DNA from: Ophiocordyceps camponoti-saundersi (nom. inval.)
Taxonomy: Eukaryota > Ascomycota > Sordariomycetes > Hypocreales > Ophiocordycipitaceae
Direction: 5' to 3'
Assembly (NCBI GenBank): GCA_003339415.1
Contig: PDHQ01000073.1
Span: 79,457-143,456, forward strand
DNA: 64,000 bases
Shown here in pieces: positions 36,201-46,790 of the stretch. The notes below the pieces were generated by a model. The model was not told where the DNA came from and searched no databases. It saw only the letters and a list, made by a program, of their open reading frames with translations. Made by a program: the position numbers and the translations under genes. How positions within the stretch are numbered: position 1 is the first letter of the stretch; each line of letters opens with the position of its first letter.

Positions 36201-36967
36201 TTATATTAATTAAGTTATCTTTTTATAAAAGTAATAAAGCGTAAGACTTTAATATATATAAATTAAAAAGTATTTAATTATTTTTTTTTATTTTTAAGCT
36301 TTTTAAATAGCGAGATAGTTAGATTATTACTTTTTATATATAGCTTTACTAAGATTTTATATAAAGAAAAGAATCTTATCTTTTTTAAAAATAAAAAAAA
36401 TATATTTTATTTAATTTTTAGCTTATTAAAATAGCTATAATATTAAGCTTTTTAAAAGTTAAAGTATTATTTAATATAGCCTCTTTATAGCTTTATATAA
36501 TATAAGTAACTTATATAAGGGAAAACTATTAATTTTTTTTATTTATTTAATAAATATTATAAAAATAAAAATAAAAGTATATAAAAATTTACTAAAATAA
36601 TAATTTCTTATAAAACTTATTTATTATATATATAATATTTTAATTATATTTTATATTTTATTTTCTTTAGTTTTTATTATTTTTTTAAGATAGAATTTTT
36701 ATTTTATTTTTAATATTAATAACTTTTTTATTAGCTTTTAAAAGCTTTATTTATTATTTTTAATTAGAAAAAAAATATTCTTATTTTTAAAAAAAATTAT
36801 AAAAAAATAAATAATGTTTTTAAAAAAATTACTTATAAGTATAATATAACTTTTTTAGTAATTTTAATCGTAAAAGTAAAAAAATTACTTATAAGTAATT
36901 TAAATTATTAAAAAGAAAAATTATTAAAAATTGTTTATAAAGTTAATTATAAGTAAATTTTTTTCTA
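36200..36967 (-). mobile_element. Inverted fragment of a second hAT copy (left end)
   Basis: Read on the - strand from 36967 (AAGGTTAGAAAAAAATTTACTT) it follows 9109 to about 10020. The best matching block is 36290-36450 against about 9830-10010, including AAAATCTTAGTAAAGCT and GTAATAAT..TATCTCGCTAA. About 0.75 kb of left end is present; no right end or TSD was found. Confidence 0.68.
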
Positions 36968-37132
36968 ACCTTACTTACTTATATAACTAATATAACTTTA
37001 ATAAACTTAATAAACTTACTTTTTTAAAATAATCTTTTTTAAAAGGGGCTATAATATATATAAGTATTATAAAATTACTTTAAAAAAGGCGGGTAAGTAA
37101 AAAAGGTTTTAGAATTAGTATATACCTTTAAA

Positions 37133-37157
37133 CACGTGACCTAGCACGTGACTTAGA
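37133..37157. promoter_or_regulatory. Paired CACGTGAC motifs in AT-rich DNA
   Basis: CACGTGACCTAG followed by CACGTGACTTAG, a direct repeat of an E-box-type core (CACGTG, bound by bHLH proteins such as Cbf1 in yeast). It survives where CA/TG steps are otherwise lost. A single copy lies at 11483-11490. Function is inferred only. Confidence 0.3.
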
Positions 37158-37673
37158 AGGTGTATTTAAAAAGCTAATTTTCCTTCTTCCTTCTTATTTT
37201 TTTTTTTCTTTTTTAATTATATATATAAGCTTTAATCCTCTTTTATAAGGTAAAGAAATTATTAGCTTTATATAGCCCTTAGCTTAGCTAAGTTATTTAA
37301 ATTATACCTTTTTATCCTTTTTTATCTCTTTTAAAACCTTATTATAACTTTTTTATTTAGTTATTATAATAAGGGTGCTTATTATTTTCGATAAAATATA
37401 TCTTTAAGCTTTTTAGGGAAAGTTATAAAAAGCGCTAAGTAAGTTTTTCTTTAATTAAGATATATTAAAAGCTATTAAAGCCCCTTAAAAAATATATTAT
37501 AAAATAAAAATATACTTTTTTTAAGGCTAAACTATTATATTAATCTAACTACGCTAAGATTATTCTATTTTTATTTAAGCTATATAAAAAGCTATATAAG
37601 CGCTTAAGTTATAAAAACTAGCTTATAATATATATAGCCTTTATTAGCTTTTTTTAAAGCTTTAATAAAGTAT

Positions 37674-37883
37674 TATAAAAGTCTTACTATAGCGATTATA
37701 AAAGTAAGCTAAAGTAATATTATAATTAAAGCTATTAAAGAGAGGAAAAAGAGGGGAGAGAAGCCCCCCTTTTAAGCTAGCTATATACCCTACGCGATAA
37801 CTAAGCGCTATTATAAAAACTTAAATATATCCGCTATAATCCCCCTTATTTAGCTATAATTAGTTATAAACTAATCCCTTATA
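37674..37883 (-). repeat. LTR of copy L (3' in element sense)
   Basis: 210 bp; collinear with 39243-39452 and, inverted, with 40410-40619. Confidence 0.8.
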
Positions 37884-39242
37884 TAGCCCCCTCCTTAAGC
37901 TAGCTAAGAAAATAAAAGCGTAAGATAGAAAAGTTACGTATTATTATGCTAATAAGACGCTTTATATAGTCCTTAGCTAATAGCTTAATAGCTTTTATAA
38001 AGATAAGGATAAAAGGGCGGAAGGGCTCCCTTATAGCTTAAGGAATTAAACTTTAATTTTTATAAGGAAGATTTTAATAAGCTTAGAATTATAATACCCT
38101 TTAAGGTAAGAAAAGATAAACTTATATATTAATAGTAAAAACTTACTTATATAGCTAATATATAAGACTAAATAATACTATATTAGTTATAGGAAGCTTA
38201 GAGAATAACTTAATTATAGTAAATAGTAAAGCTAATTAAATACTTATTACTATATACCGCTAGCGTTAGTTTATAAGCTAAGGCGTAATATAATTATAAT
38301 ATATACTTATTAATAAATTTACGCGCCTAAGCTATATATAAACTATCCTTATATAAAGTAATATAATAAAGCTAAAAATTACCTAAGCTATAATATTTAA
38401 TATATATATATTTCTTTTTACTTATTATTCCTCTAATTAAAACTTTTCGAATTTACGCTTAACTTACTTACTCTTTTTATATTTAGCCTTAACCCTAATA
38501 CCTTTATTTATTTATAAAGCTTCGAATAATTACGCTTAAAGTAACCGATTTAGTTATAATAAAAGTAACGCTATCGCTTAATAATACTTAAAAGGCGAGA
38601 AGTTATAAATATAATATTTATTAAGTTAGCTATAAGGGGGGGCGGTAAATTAATTAACGCGTAGAGAATATTCTTAAAATTAAATACTTTATTAAAGCTT
38701 TAGAGAAAGCTAGTAAAGGCTATATATATTATAAGCTAGTTTTTACGATCTAAGCGCTCTTATAGCTTTTTATATAGCTTAGATAAAAGTAAAATAATCT
38801 TAGCATAATTAGATTAATATAATAGTTTAGCTTTAAAGAAAGTATATTTTTACCTTATAATATATTTTTTAAAAAGCTTTAATAGCCCTTAATATATTTT
38901 AATTAAAGAAAAACCTACTTAGCGCTCCTTATAACTCTTCCTAAAAAGCTTAAAAATATACGCTAAAAAAGCTTTAAGCTAAAAAGAAAAATTTATAGCT
39001 ATAATAATATATAAAAGAAATATTTATTAAAAGGTGCTAAAATAAGAAAAGATATAATAGAATTAAAACTTAGGCTTTTTAATTATAGCTTTATTAATTA
39101 TAATTTTAATATATATAATAGCTAGCTAAGAATTTAAGCTAAAATAAGCTAAAAGCGGCTTTAATATAAGTAGAATTTAATAGCGTTTTATACTAAAATC
39201 TTACTTTTATATTTAGTTAGTAGTAAGAGGAGCTTTAATTAA

Positions 39243-39452
39243 TATTAAGGTTTTATTACGGCGATTATAGAAGTAAGCTAAAATAGTATTATAATTAAAG
39301 TTATTAAAAAGAGAAAAGAGAGGGGAAAGAAGCCCCCCTCTTAAGCTAGCTATATACCTTACGCGATAACTAAGCGCTATTAGGAAAACTTAAATATATC
39401 CGCTATAATCCCCCTTATTAAGCTATAATTAGTTATAAACTAATCCCTTATA
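39243..39452 (-). repeat. LTR of copy L (5' in element sense)
   Basis: 210 bp; its outer end CCCTTATA abuts the AGTAT target site, beyond which copy M resumes. Confidence 0.8.
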
Positions 39453-39825
39453 AGTATTTAGTTTTAAGAATATTTTTAATATATTAATTAATTTACCGCC
39501 CCCCTTATAGCTAACTTAATAAATATTATATTTATAATTTTTCGCCTTTTAAGCGCTATTAAGTAATAGCGTTAATATTATTATAATTAAATTTATTATT
39601 TTAAGCGTAATTATCTAAAGCTTTATAAGTAAATAAAAGTATTAAAGTTAAGGCTAAAAGTATATAAAGTAAAATAATTATATATAAATTTAAAGAATTT
39701 TAATTAAAGGGATAATAAATAAAAAAGAATATATATACGCTAAATATTATAACTTAGGTAATTTTTAACCTTATTATATTATTTTATATAAAAATAATTT
39801 ATATATAGCTTAAGTGCGTAAATTT

Positions 39826-39998
39826 ATTAATAAATATATATTAATAAATATATATTAATAAATATATATTAATAAATATATATTAATAAATATATATTAA
39901 TAAATATATATTAATAAATATATATTAATAAATATATATTACTAAATATATATTAATAAATATATATTACTAAATATATATTAATAAATATATATTAT
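39826..39998. repeat. 14-bp tandem array (ATTAATAAATATAT)n
   Basis: About 12 units inside copy M. Copy L has a single unit at the equivalent place (near 38303-38320), so the array expanded after the copies diverged. Confidence 0.85.
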
Positions 39999-40409
39999 AA
40001 TTATATAATACTTTAGCTTATAAATTAACGCTAGTAGCGTATAATAATAAGTATTTAATTAGCTTTATTATTTATTATAATTAAGTTATTCTTTAAGCTT
40101 TTTATAATTAATATAATATTACTTAGTTTAATATATTAATTATATAAGTAAATCTTTATTATTAATATATAAGTTTATTTTTTATTATTATAAGTAATAT
40201 TATAATTTTAAGCTTATTAGAATTTTTTTATAAAGATTAAAGTTTTATTCTTTAAGCTATAAGGGAGCCTTTCTACCCTTTTATTTTTATTTTTATAAAA
40301 GCTATTAAGCTATTAGCTAAAAATTATATAAAGTATTTAGCTAATATAATAATATATAACTTTTTTATTATACGCTTTTACTTTCTTAGCTAGCTTAAAA
40401 AGGGGGCTA

Positions 40410-40619
40410 TATAAGGGATTAGTTTATAACTAATTATAGCTAAATAAAGGGGTTTATAGCGGATATATTTAGGTCTTCCTAATAGCGCTTAGTTATTACG
40501 CGGGGTATATAGCTAGCTTAGAAGGGGGGCTTCTCTCTCCTCTCTTTTCTCTTTTCGATAACTTTAATTATAACTCTACTTTAGCTTACTTTTATAATCG
40601 CTATAGTGAGACCTTTATA
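40410..40619 (+). repeat. 3' LTR of copy M
   Basis: 210 bp in the opposite orientation to the two copy L LTRs. It retains GTGAGACC where copy L has GTAAGACT, so it is slightly less mutated. Confidence 0.8.
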
Positions 40620-41566
40620 ATATCCCTTAATAATACTTATATTAGGCGGTAGCAGGTTAATTATATTACTTACTTAGTTTTTTACCCTTAATATAATTAT
40701 AGTTAGGTAAGTAATGCTTGCGATTTAAGACTATATCTATTATTACTACGCTACCTATTAGGCCTGTATTTAAAAGACATTTCTTCTTAGTTTTACTGCT
40801 AGCTATGCTACCGTCCACAATCGACGTCGCAGTCCGCGCGCAGTATCGTCCTTTCTCTCTTCCGGCTAATCCCGCCGGCGGCAGACGAGTGACGGCACGT
40901 GACCCGTCACCCCCGCGGACCTGTGTGGTATGATGACCTAATCTCAGTCCGACTCAGCCCAGAGTGTGCCCCGCCTGTCGTTGCCCTTGACGCTAAACGC
41001 TAAGCCCAATGCAGTCTCACTACTGGAACTGCTTACTTATAGTTAGTACTGTGGAAGAGGGGGGTGATTCGGCTTCGCTTTAGGCAGTTACAAACTAACA
41101 TCAACAGTTTCGTCGCGCAAACACATCGCTCCACGACAAATAGCGGCCTTGACGCCAGGCGGAAAGATTTCACGATAATTTGGAGTCGACAAATCCTTTC
41201 TTGACAAGCGACAACGGCTCATCTGCGGCCCTCGCGACGGCACGTGCCACGGCCCTCCATCCCTTTGCCCTCCCTTGGTCACACGGGGCTTCGTCGGGCA
41301 CTGGCTCACCACAGCGTCGCTTTCCCGCCTCAGACACGGTCATAAGACACGGAGTAAGTGTGTGATGCATTCAACTCCGTCGCTGGCGGCCTTGGACTTG
41401 TTGACGGCTGAGGCGGCGTAGGTCGACGAGATTACCACAGTGTCCACGATTCATGACTTTGGCCGGCTTCGCTGCCACGTCCCGCGCTATCTGTCTACAT
41501 CTCAACTCCTCGTGCGTATGAGAGTGCCGTTAAGACTGGTCGCTTTGGAACAACCCGAGCCTCGCG
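40620..41566. other. AT/GC compartment boundary and nudE upstream region
   Basis: AT-rich sequence continues about 100-180 bp past the copy M LTR. An inverted pair ATTACTTACTTAG / GTTAGGTAAGTAAT spans about 40658-40715. From about 40800 the composition is that of normal coding DNA, with abundant CA and TG. No supported gene lies here; it should hold the nudE promoter and 5' UTR. Confidence 0.6.
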
Positions 41567-43433
41567 ATGGCCGAGCCACCGTCCTCGCCGCCCGGCGAGG
41601 CTACCAGCGCCGAGGATGCCCTCTCCTGGTACAAGTCGCAGTACGAGCTGCTCGAGTCTGAACTTGCCGAGTTCCGAGAATCAAGTCGTGAACTTGAGAA
41701 GGAGCTGGAGAAGGACATTGAGCGCGCAGAAAAGCAAGAAAGGGTTTTTCAAGAAAGGGCTGAGGCGCTGGGGTTCGAAGTAGAGGAGTGGAAGGTATTT
41801 TTACCCTTTGGTTCCCCACTGAATTGTAACCATCGTGGAATTGATGGTCGAAATTGCACAGAGGAAACACAAGGAAGCCAAGACGGAAGCCAGCGCGGTC
41901 CAGGCAGCTCTCGAGAAGGAGATCACGACCCTCAGAGACTCGAACCGGTCCCTTCAGCTGCGGCTAAGGGACATTGAAGTAACAAACGACGATTTTGAAC
42001 GTCAGGCACGCAATACGTCATCATCGCTTGAGGATATGGAGTCAAAGTACAACCAGGCCATCGAGCGCGGAGTGATGATGGAGGAGGAGATCAAGGCGAG
42101 CGAGCAAGAGCGAGAGCAGTTGCGCATTGACTCGCAGCGTCTACGCGAAGAGCTGGCCGACCTGAAGATCGAGGCAGAGCTGATGCAGGACAAGATTAAG
42201 AAACATGAGGCTCGCCACCTTTCGACTGTCTCAACTGATCTTTCGGCCTTGGGTTCGCCCACTTTCGACAAGCACCCCGAGGAGTCGCCGGACTCAGCCG
42301 CTAGCTCGCCGCTCGTCACGACGCCTCCCGAAGTCACCAAGGCTCGGTCCCGCGCCTCAGACGTGCCCGACCCGCCGTCTCCGCCCATGTCAGACGCTTC
42401 GGCTCCTGTGCGGAACGCGAACACGACGGGAACAACGAGAACGACGACGGGTAAACCTACTGATAGGCCGTCGCGCAAATCACGACTGCCGTCGCTCGAC
42501 GGAAACGCGACTCCCAAGCCACGATCCCGCCCTTCCATAGGCGCCGTCCCGGCCGCGGTCCCTATCCGGCCGCCCGGAAGCCGGGCTTCCGGTGCAGGCG
42601 CTAGCATTCGCACCCCATCGAACCGACCATCAAAACCACGTCCTACCGCTTCGCACAAAATTTCAACCTCCAACTCCCTGTCGCATATTCGTTCGCTTAC
42701 AGCGCAGATGCAGCGGCTTGAGGCTCGGGTGCAGTCTGCCCGGTCAAAGCTGCCTGCGCCCGCGAGTAGCTCGTCTTCGCGTGCATCGCCGCGTGGATCC
42801 AGCCTCGGACAGCACATGCCGTCGACGGTGACGATCCGCAATCGAAGGCGCGCTGGCGCTTCATCGGCCTCGTCCATGGCCGGTGACGAGGACGCGACTC
42901 CAACTAACGCGCGTGCGATGGCGTCCAATACCAGCCATGTTCCACGACTCAGCACGTCCGGCGTCAGTCGGCTCTCTTTCGGGCCGTTGCCGAATCGAGG
43001 GCCCGAGTCAGAAACGAGCCGGCCCAGCTCTCGTGCCAGCCTTTCATCCCAAGCACGGCCAGCTTCGAGGACAGACATGATACCCCCACCTCGGCCCATG
43101 TCGCGAACGTCAATGACCGGGGCACGGACGCCACTGGGAAGGCCGCGATCGTCGATGAGCGGATCGGTTCACAGCCATTCGGCTAGCATCGGGCGTAGAG
43201 AAGAGGACGACTTTCGGACACCGAGTCGGCGAGGGACGTATTCGATCCTCGAGCCGGAAGCTGGCACCTACGGCATCCCGATTTCGAGCAGCGGCATACC
43301 GACGCCGAGCGCCAGACGTCAAAGTGGAGGAAGGCAAACAGGCGCGGGGATCGCAGCTGGCCGAGAGTCTGTGATGGGGCGACATACTGCCACGGGAGGC
43401 AGGAAACTGAGCGATCTGGGCGAAACGTACTGA
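41567..43433 (+). CDS. nudE: NudE/RO-11 nuclear distribution protein (dynein-Lis1 regulator)
   Basis: The protein acts at microtubules, bridging cytoplasmic dynein and LIS1 (NudF) to move nuclei in hyphae. Exons are 41567-41794 and 41862-43433; the 67-bp intron starts GTATTT and ends TTGCACAG, and the product is 599 aa. Residues about 20-195 are a long heptad-rich coiled coil. The signature run across the splice, EVEEWK then RKHKEAKTEA, and further on LRLRDIEVTNDDFERQARN and SSLEDMESKYNQAIERGV, are the best conserved parts of fungal NudE. The rest is a low-complexity Ser/Arg/Pro tail, as in homologues. The start has a good context (CGCGATGG). It sits about 0.95 kb from the RIP island yet shows no RIP-like change. 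The downstream neighbour is convergent. Confidence 0.93.
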
Positions 43434-43779
43434 GCCTCGACATTTTTTTGTTTCCCGCTACAGAGACAGACTGTGGCGCCTATACCCTTTTGCTTTACTC
43501 AGCCTTTCTTCTGTACCTCCGCACCCTTTTCTTCCGTTCGGCGATGATAGTTACGATTGAAAGAGCAGACAAATATTTTCTTGGGTTTGTAGATTGTGCC
43601 CGACGCCGTTGATGGAACTATTCCGGGCAGGACTTGGGTCCAAATGTGATGTCGACTTGCGTAAAATATTACTTTTTGCCAACAGGCTCTACCCGATGAA
43701 TAACGACAAGCCTCGGAAAGCAGCAGATATTTACCTTTAGAGGCACGTTTCTTACACATCTCAGTCCCAATAAGTTTAC
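43434..43779. other. Convergent intergenic region (3' UTRs)
   Basis: 346 bp between the stop codons of nudE (+) and the protease-like gene (-); no gene seen. Confidence 0.6.
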
Positions 43780-45723
43780 TCAGTAAGTAGCAATTCTAAC
43801 CTCACAAATTTCCCCCCCAGACAATTCCTTTATGTGGTTGAACACATCTTCAATCGGAGTTACTAGGGTCCAGGAATCTGTTGTTTGTTGAATGACTTTT
43901 CCTCCCCAAAGGAGACCGACAGCTTGTCCGGAGTTGTTGAAAACAACAGCACCTGAGTCGCCATGTTTGGAAAATGTTGTACTGTTATAGCCCTTCACCA
44001 TCACCTCCTCGCTCGCTTGTCGGGGCATATAGGCGTCGTGGTTCGAGAACTCAACAGTACGATACTTGCTGCGGAATCCCACAGTCGAGCCTGAAGCTGC
44101 CCCGACTTTGTACAGACGTTCGTCGGCCCCCGTCGATTCCAGCGTCGTGGTAGGGGGCGGATGGCGGAGAGCGGTCATGCTTAAGTGATTGGGAATAAGG
44201 CGAGTTGGTACACCTCTTGTCATCCAGGTTCTGGCGTGCGGAATCTGGTTTCTGCCACTGCGCTTATCGTCAACCTGGATCAGAGCCCAATCCAGTCTCT
44301 TCCTCCCATTCGGACCGCCAGGACTCCGAGCTGCAAGACCCGAGCCTGCCCACAATCTCCCGAAGTACTGTAGATTCCTGTCGAAATATTCCGTTTTCTG
44401 CTTCAGCATCGATGTCATTGTCGCCAAGGGAAAACCGGGGTCATTCTGCCCCGTAGAAATCTGGTCCCGCAATTCTGCGATATGACAGTTATGACGATAT
44501 CGAGAGGGGCTTTCAATTGCCACAGCGCGGTTGTTTGGTCCAAAGCCTTGACGATCATACTTCATCAAGTCAGAGTTTTTAGTCGGTGGCCCAACCTTGC
44601 TTTTCCCGTTCGCGTTGCATAGAACGAAGCCGTCAAATGCTGGCCGAACGACATGGTGATTGGTGAGTGCGAGTTTCATCCATTGGGTCTCTCCTTGCTT
44701 CAAAACCTCCACGTAACAGCCGAGAGTCCCTTGCCCGGGACTGCGAAGTTGTCCGTCGACGCGCGTGATGTAATTCATCGCGCCGATTGTGCTACCTAAG
44801 TTGACCTGATTCTCGTATGGTGCCTGCACAGTTGCAACACGTTCAAGGTCAGAGAGGTCATCAAGTTCGCTGTTTTGCGACGGCAAAAGCGGGAAGGCTA
44901 AATCGTAACTCTCATTGTGCTCCATGTAAGCAGTGAGAGAGTGCCCGCTGTTATTCAACTCATCTTGGATGCGACGATGAATTGGAGGCCAGAAATCGTC
45001 CGAGGAGGAATACTTGAGAGAGATATAAACAGTTATCGGGTTTCGATCGATACGCTCCTCAAAGCCAAGGTGGAAAAGGCAAATGCTCGTTGTCTGTGAC
45101 TTCGTTTGAGGGAAGGCTTCTAAGCATGAAAAGACCATTCTCGATATTGCGGGCCAATCCTGCTCTAGCCGGAGGTTGCCGACGACCGGGCCCGAATACT
45201 TTCTCATGACCAGTTCCTTCGCCAGCATTTCGACTGCGACGTTCAAATTTCGCCAATCCCCGTGGCTGGTCAAGTCGTCGATCAAGATCTTGAAATCTCG
45301 AACAACCTTTTGCCAAATAGTTGGCGAGTTATCATACCAAGGGGCGACGATGAGGATCGTGGGCTGCGCTGTGTCTGGTTCACCCGGGACGGCCCGCATA
45401 CAAAAGCTCACGCCGTAATCGAATCGCTCATCTAGCTCCTCATCGTCACTCCACCGAACGTTGTACCTCTCAAATATTTCTCTCTGGGCAATAGAAAGTC
45501 TCTGACCGAAGTTGTGGTCGAGAGATCGGACTATGGAATGGTCGTAGATGTTCTCAAGAGGTAATAGTCGAGCTGGTGGAGCAGCAACCCGAAATTTCTT
45601 GTTGCTGATTCCAAATGTGCCTCTCTCACTCTCTTCGGATGAATCTGCGTGTCGTCGGCGATATCTCGCCGACGAGCTGTCTGAGGTTGACGGTGTTGGA
45701 AGGCTCGCCATTGTTTTGTCCAC
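43780..45723 (-). CDS. Intracellular trypsin-fold serine protease-like protein
   Basis: Single exon, 647 aa, no signal peptide or membrane segment, so probably cytosolic or nuclear. Residues 1-50 are a Ser/Arg-rich disordered leader. Residues about 55-300 form a fungal-specific region I cannot assign. Residues about 330-630 look like a chymotrypsin/HtrA-type fold with a full candidate triad: His357 in ALTNHHVV, Asp478 in RLDWALIQVD, and Ser590 in KHGDSGAVVF, followed by AVGLLWGG. Substrate and activity are unknown; the relation to HtrA or Ssy5-type proteases is inference from motifs. The first ATG has a second in-frame ATG at codon 5. The upstream region carries TGATTCAC repeats 270-340 bp from the start. 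Confidence 0.8.
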   Translation of the reverse strand: MDKTMASLPTPSTSDSSSARYRRRHADSSEESERGTFGISNKKFRVAAPPARLLPLENIYDHSIVRSLDHNFGQRLSIAQREIFERYNVRWSDDEELDERFDYGVSFCMRAVPGEPDTAQPTILIVAPWYDNSPTIWQKVVRDFKILIDDLTSHGDWRNLNVAVEMLAKELVMRKYSGPVVGNLRLEQDWPAISRMVFSCLEAFPQTKSQTTSICLFHLGFEERIDRNPITVYISLKYSSSDDFWPPIHRRIQDELNNSGHSLTAYMEHNESYDLAFPLLPSQNSELDDLSDLERVATVQAPYENQVNLGSTIGAMNYITRVDGQLRSPGQGTLGCYVEVLKQGETQWMKLALTNHHVVRPAFDGFVLCNANGKSKVGPPTKNSDLMKYDRQGFGPNNRAVAIESPSRYRHNCHIAELRDQISTGQNDPGFPLATMTSMLKQKTEYFDRNLQYFGRLWAGSGLAARSPGGPNGRKRLDWALIQVDDKRSGRNQIPHARTWMTRGVPTRLIPNHLSMTALRHPPPTTTLESTGADERLYKVGAASGSTVGFRSKYRTVEFSNHDAYMPRQASEEVMVKGYNSTTFSKHGDSGAVVFNNSGQAVGLLWGGKVIQQTTDSWTLVTPIEDVFNHIKELSGGEICEVRIATY

Positions 45724-46541
45724 GATTTGAAGATGTGATTTAGTCTTGGACGTTTGAGTTCACAGGATAGTGGACAATGAGGAAAGAGGGACTAAGAAAA
45801 GGAGTAGAAGAAGGGGTTGGATGGGGTTTATATAGGTCGGCATGGCATGACTGGATACCTGCTACCTAGTAGGTAGATACTAATAGTAGGAGAAGGTGAG
45901 TGCTTAACCGGTGAATCACTTCTGGCTTACTCTGTGAAGAGAAGACCAGCGCGAAAGAGCGGGAAGCAGATACTTTTGGTCCGTACTCAAGATGTGCGTG
46001 ATTCAGCGGCAAATCTTGTGCGTGATTCACCGGCAAACCTTACATGTGCGTGATTCACCAGCAGTGGTAAATTTTAAACTTGTACGCCTGTACTCCGTAA
46101 GTACTACGGAGTCACGGAGGAACTCACGGAGTAGTAGTAGGTAATTCACCTGCATAGGTACCTAGGTATGTATATCCGTACGGACGTACGGATACCTACC
46201 TACCTACTCTGTCATACACTGACAAAAATGCGTCAAGCCTGACGACAAAAAAAAGGTCGTGCTTGATGTAACCTGGAGATGATGATCGTGCTGGAAAGGG
46301 GGGTGGAAGAGGCGTGCCAATTTATGCCCTGTGCCGTACTAATCGTCCGTGGCAGGCCGTCGTCATACAGGCCCACCAGCTTCTTACATGTGTGCCTAGG
46401 TACCTACCTACCTAGGTAGGTAGGTAAGCTAGGACTCCATCTGCAGAAAGGCAGCTCCAGTTCTTAGGCGTCAACAATAACCTAGGAATAATCTTAAAAT
46501 GACTTCATCACAGCAAACCAGCAAGATGGGTAGCAAGCGGG
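45724..46541. other. Promoter-side intergenic region with TAGG-type palindromes
   Basis: Apart from the TGATTCAC cluster it holds TACCTAGGTA-type palindromes near 46155-46175 and 46393-46430, and CCGTACGGACGTACGG near 46176-46193. No coding frame is supported. Confidence 0.6.
45907..46063. promoter_or_regulatory. TGATTCAC repeat cluster upstream of protease gene
   Basis: Direct copies of TGTGCGTGATTCASCGGCAA lie at 45993, 46017 and 46045 (the last diverges at CAGC), and an inverted CCGGTGAATCAC lies near 45908. A looser GTAATTCACC lies near 46131. Spacing of about 24-28 bp and mixed orientation suggest a transcription-factor binding cluster. TGATTCA resembles a bZIP (Gcn4/CPC1-type TGASTCA) site with one change; this is inference. 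Confidence 0.45.
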
Positions 46542-46790
46542 TGAAGGTCTAGCCCTTGTGCTATATTCGGGTCGTTAACCCAAACGTCATGCTAAGGGAT
46601 CAGCCTCGTGATTAAACGACGAGGCTGCCGCAAGCCGGCTCGGAGGCCTGGAGCGGAAGCAATGACGGAAGGAAGCGGAAGAAAGGAAGCAAACAGAAGG
46701 GAGCAAACAGAAGGAATACGGGCTTAAAGGGAAAAGGTACCCTTCCGAAGCCAAATAGGAGGCTAGTATCGTAACCCTTTTATTTTAATA
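46542..46790 (+). mobile_element. Solo/partial LTR of the chromovirus 1 family, not RIP-mutated
   Basis: GAAGGTCTAGCCCTTGTG onward aligns with 11494 onward. For about 120 bp there is no gap, and the mismatches are almost all G or C here against A or T in the RIPed LTR (for example GTGCTATATTCGGGTC here, ATATTATATTCAGGTT there). The 3' half is more diverged but ends CCCTTTTATTTTAATA like the LTR end. The length, about 249 bp, is below the 300-bp LTR. There is no interior and no second copy nearby. Confidence 0.78.

Larger units (their letters stand above)
37674..39452 (-). mobile_element. Small LTR element copy L (non-autonomous), inserted in copy M
   Basis: The two LTRs are 210 bp each (37674-37883 and 39243-39452), the 5-bp TSD AGTAT is exact (37669-37673 and 39453-39457), and on the - strand the ends are TA..TA. 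The total is only 1779 bp with a 1359-bp interior. On the - strand near 38490-38560 it encodes YFYYN*IGYFKRNYSKL, a RIP-altered C-x2-C-x4-H-x4-C gag knuckle. No protease, reverse transcriptase or integrase fits in the space, so it would have relied on another element for mobility. Confidence 0.78.
37395..40619 (+). mobile_element. Small LTR element copy M, 5'-truncated, split by copy L
   Basis: The left piece 37395-37673 and right piece 39458-40619 become one continuous copy when copy L and one TSD are removed. The right piece ends with a 210-bp 3' LTR (40410-40619, TATAAGGG..TTTATA) preceded by the purine run AAAAAGGGGG. A degraded CCHC knuckle is read on the + strand near 39565-39625. The 5' LTR is absent; homology to copy L fades upstream of about 37395. 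Confidence 0.72.

Noticed and set aside
37674..40619. Single foldback or MULE-type DNA transposon with long inverted ends
   Set aside because: Three 210-bp LTR copies and an AGTAT duplication around 37674-39452 are explained better by one LTR element inserted in another.
42002..43099. 365-codon open frame antisense to nudE
   Set aside because: It lies wholly over the nudE exon 2 on the other strand; the Ser/Arg/Pro-rich composition of nudE creates open antisense frames.
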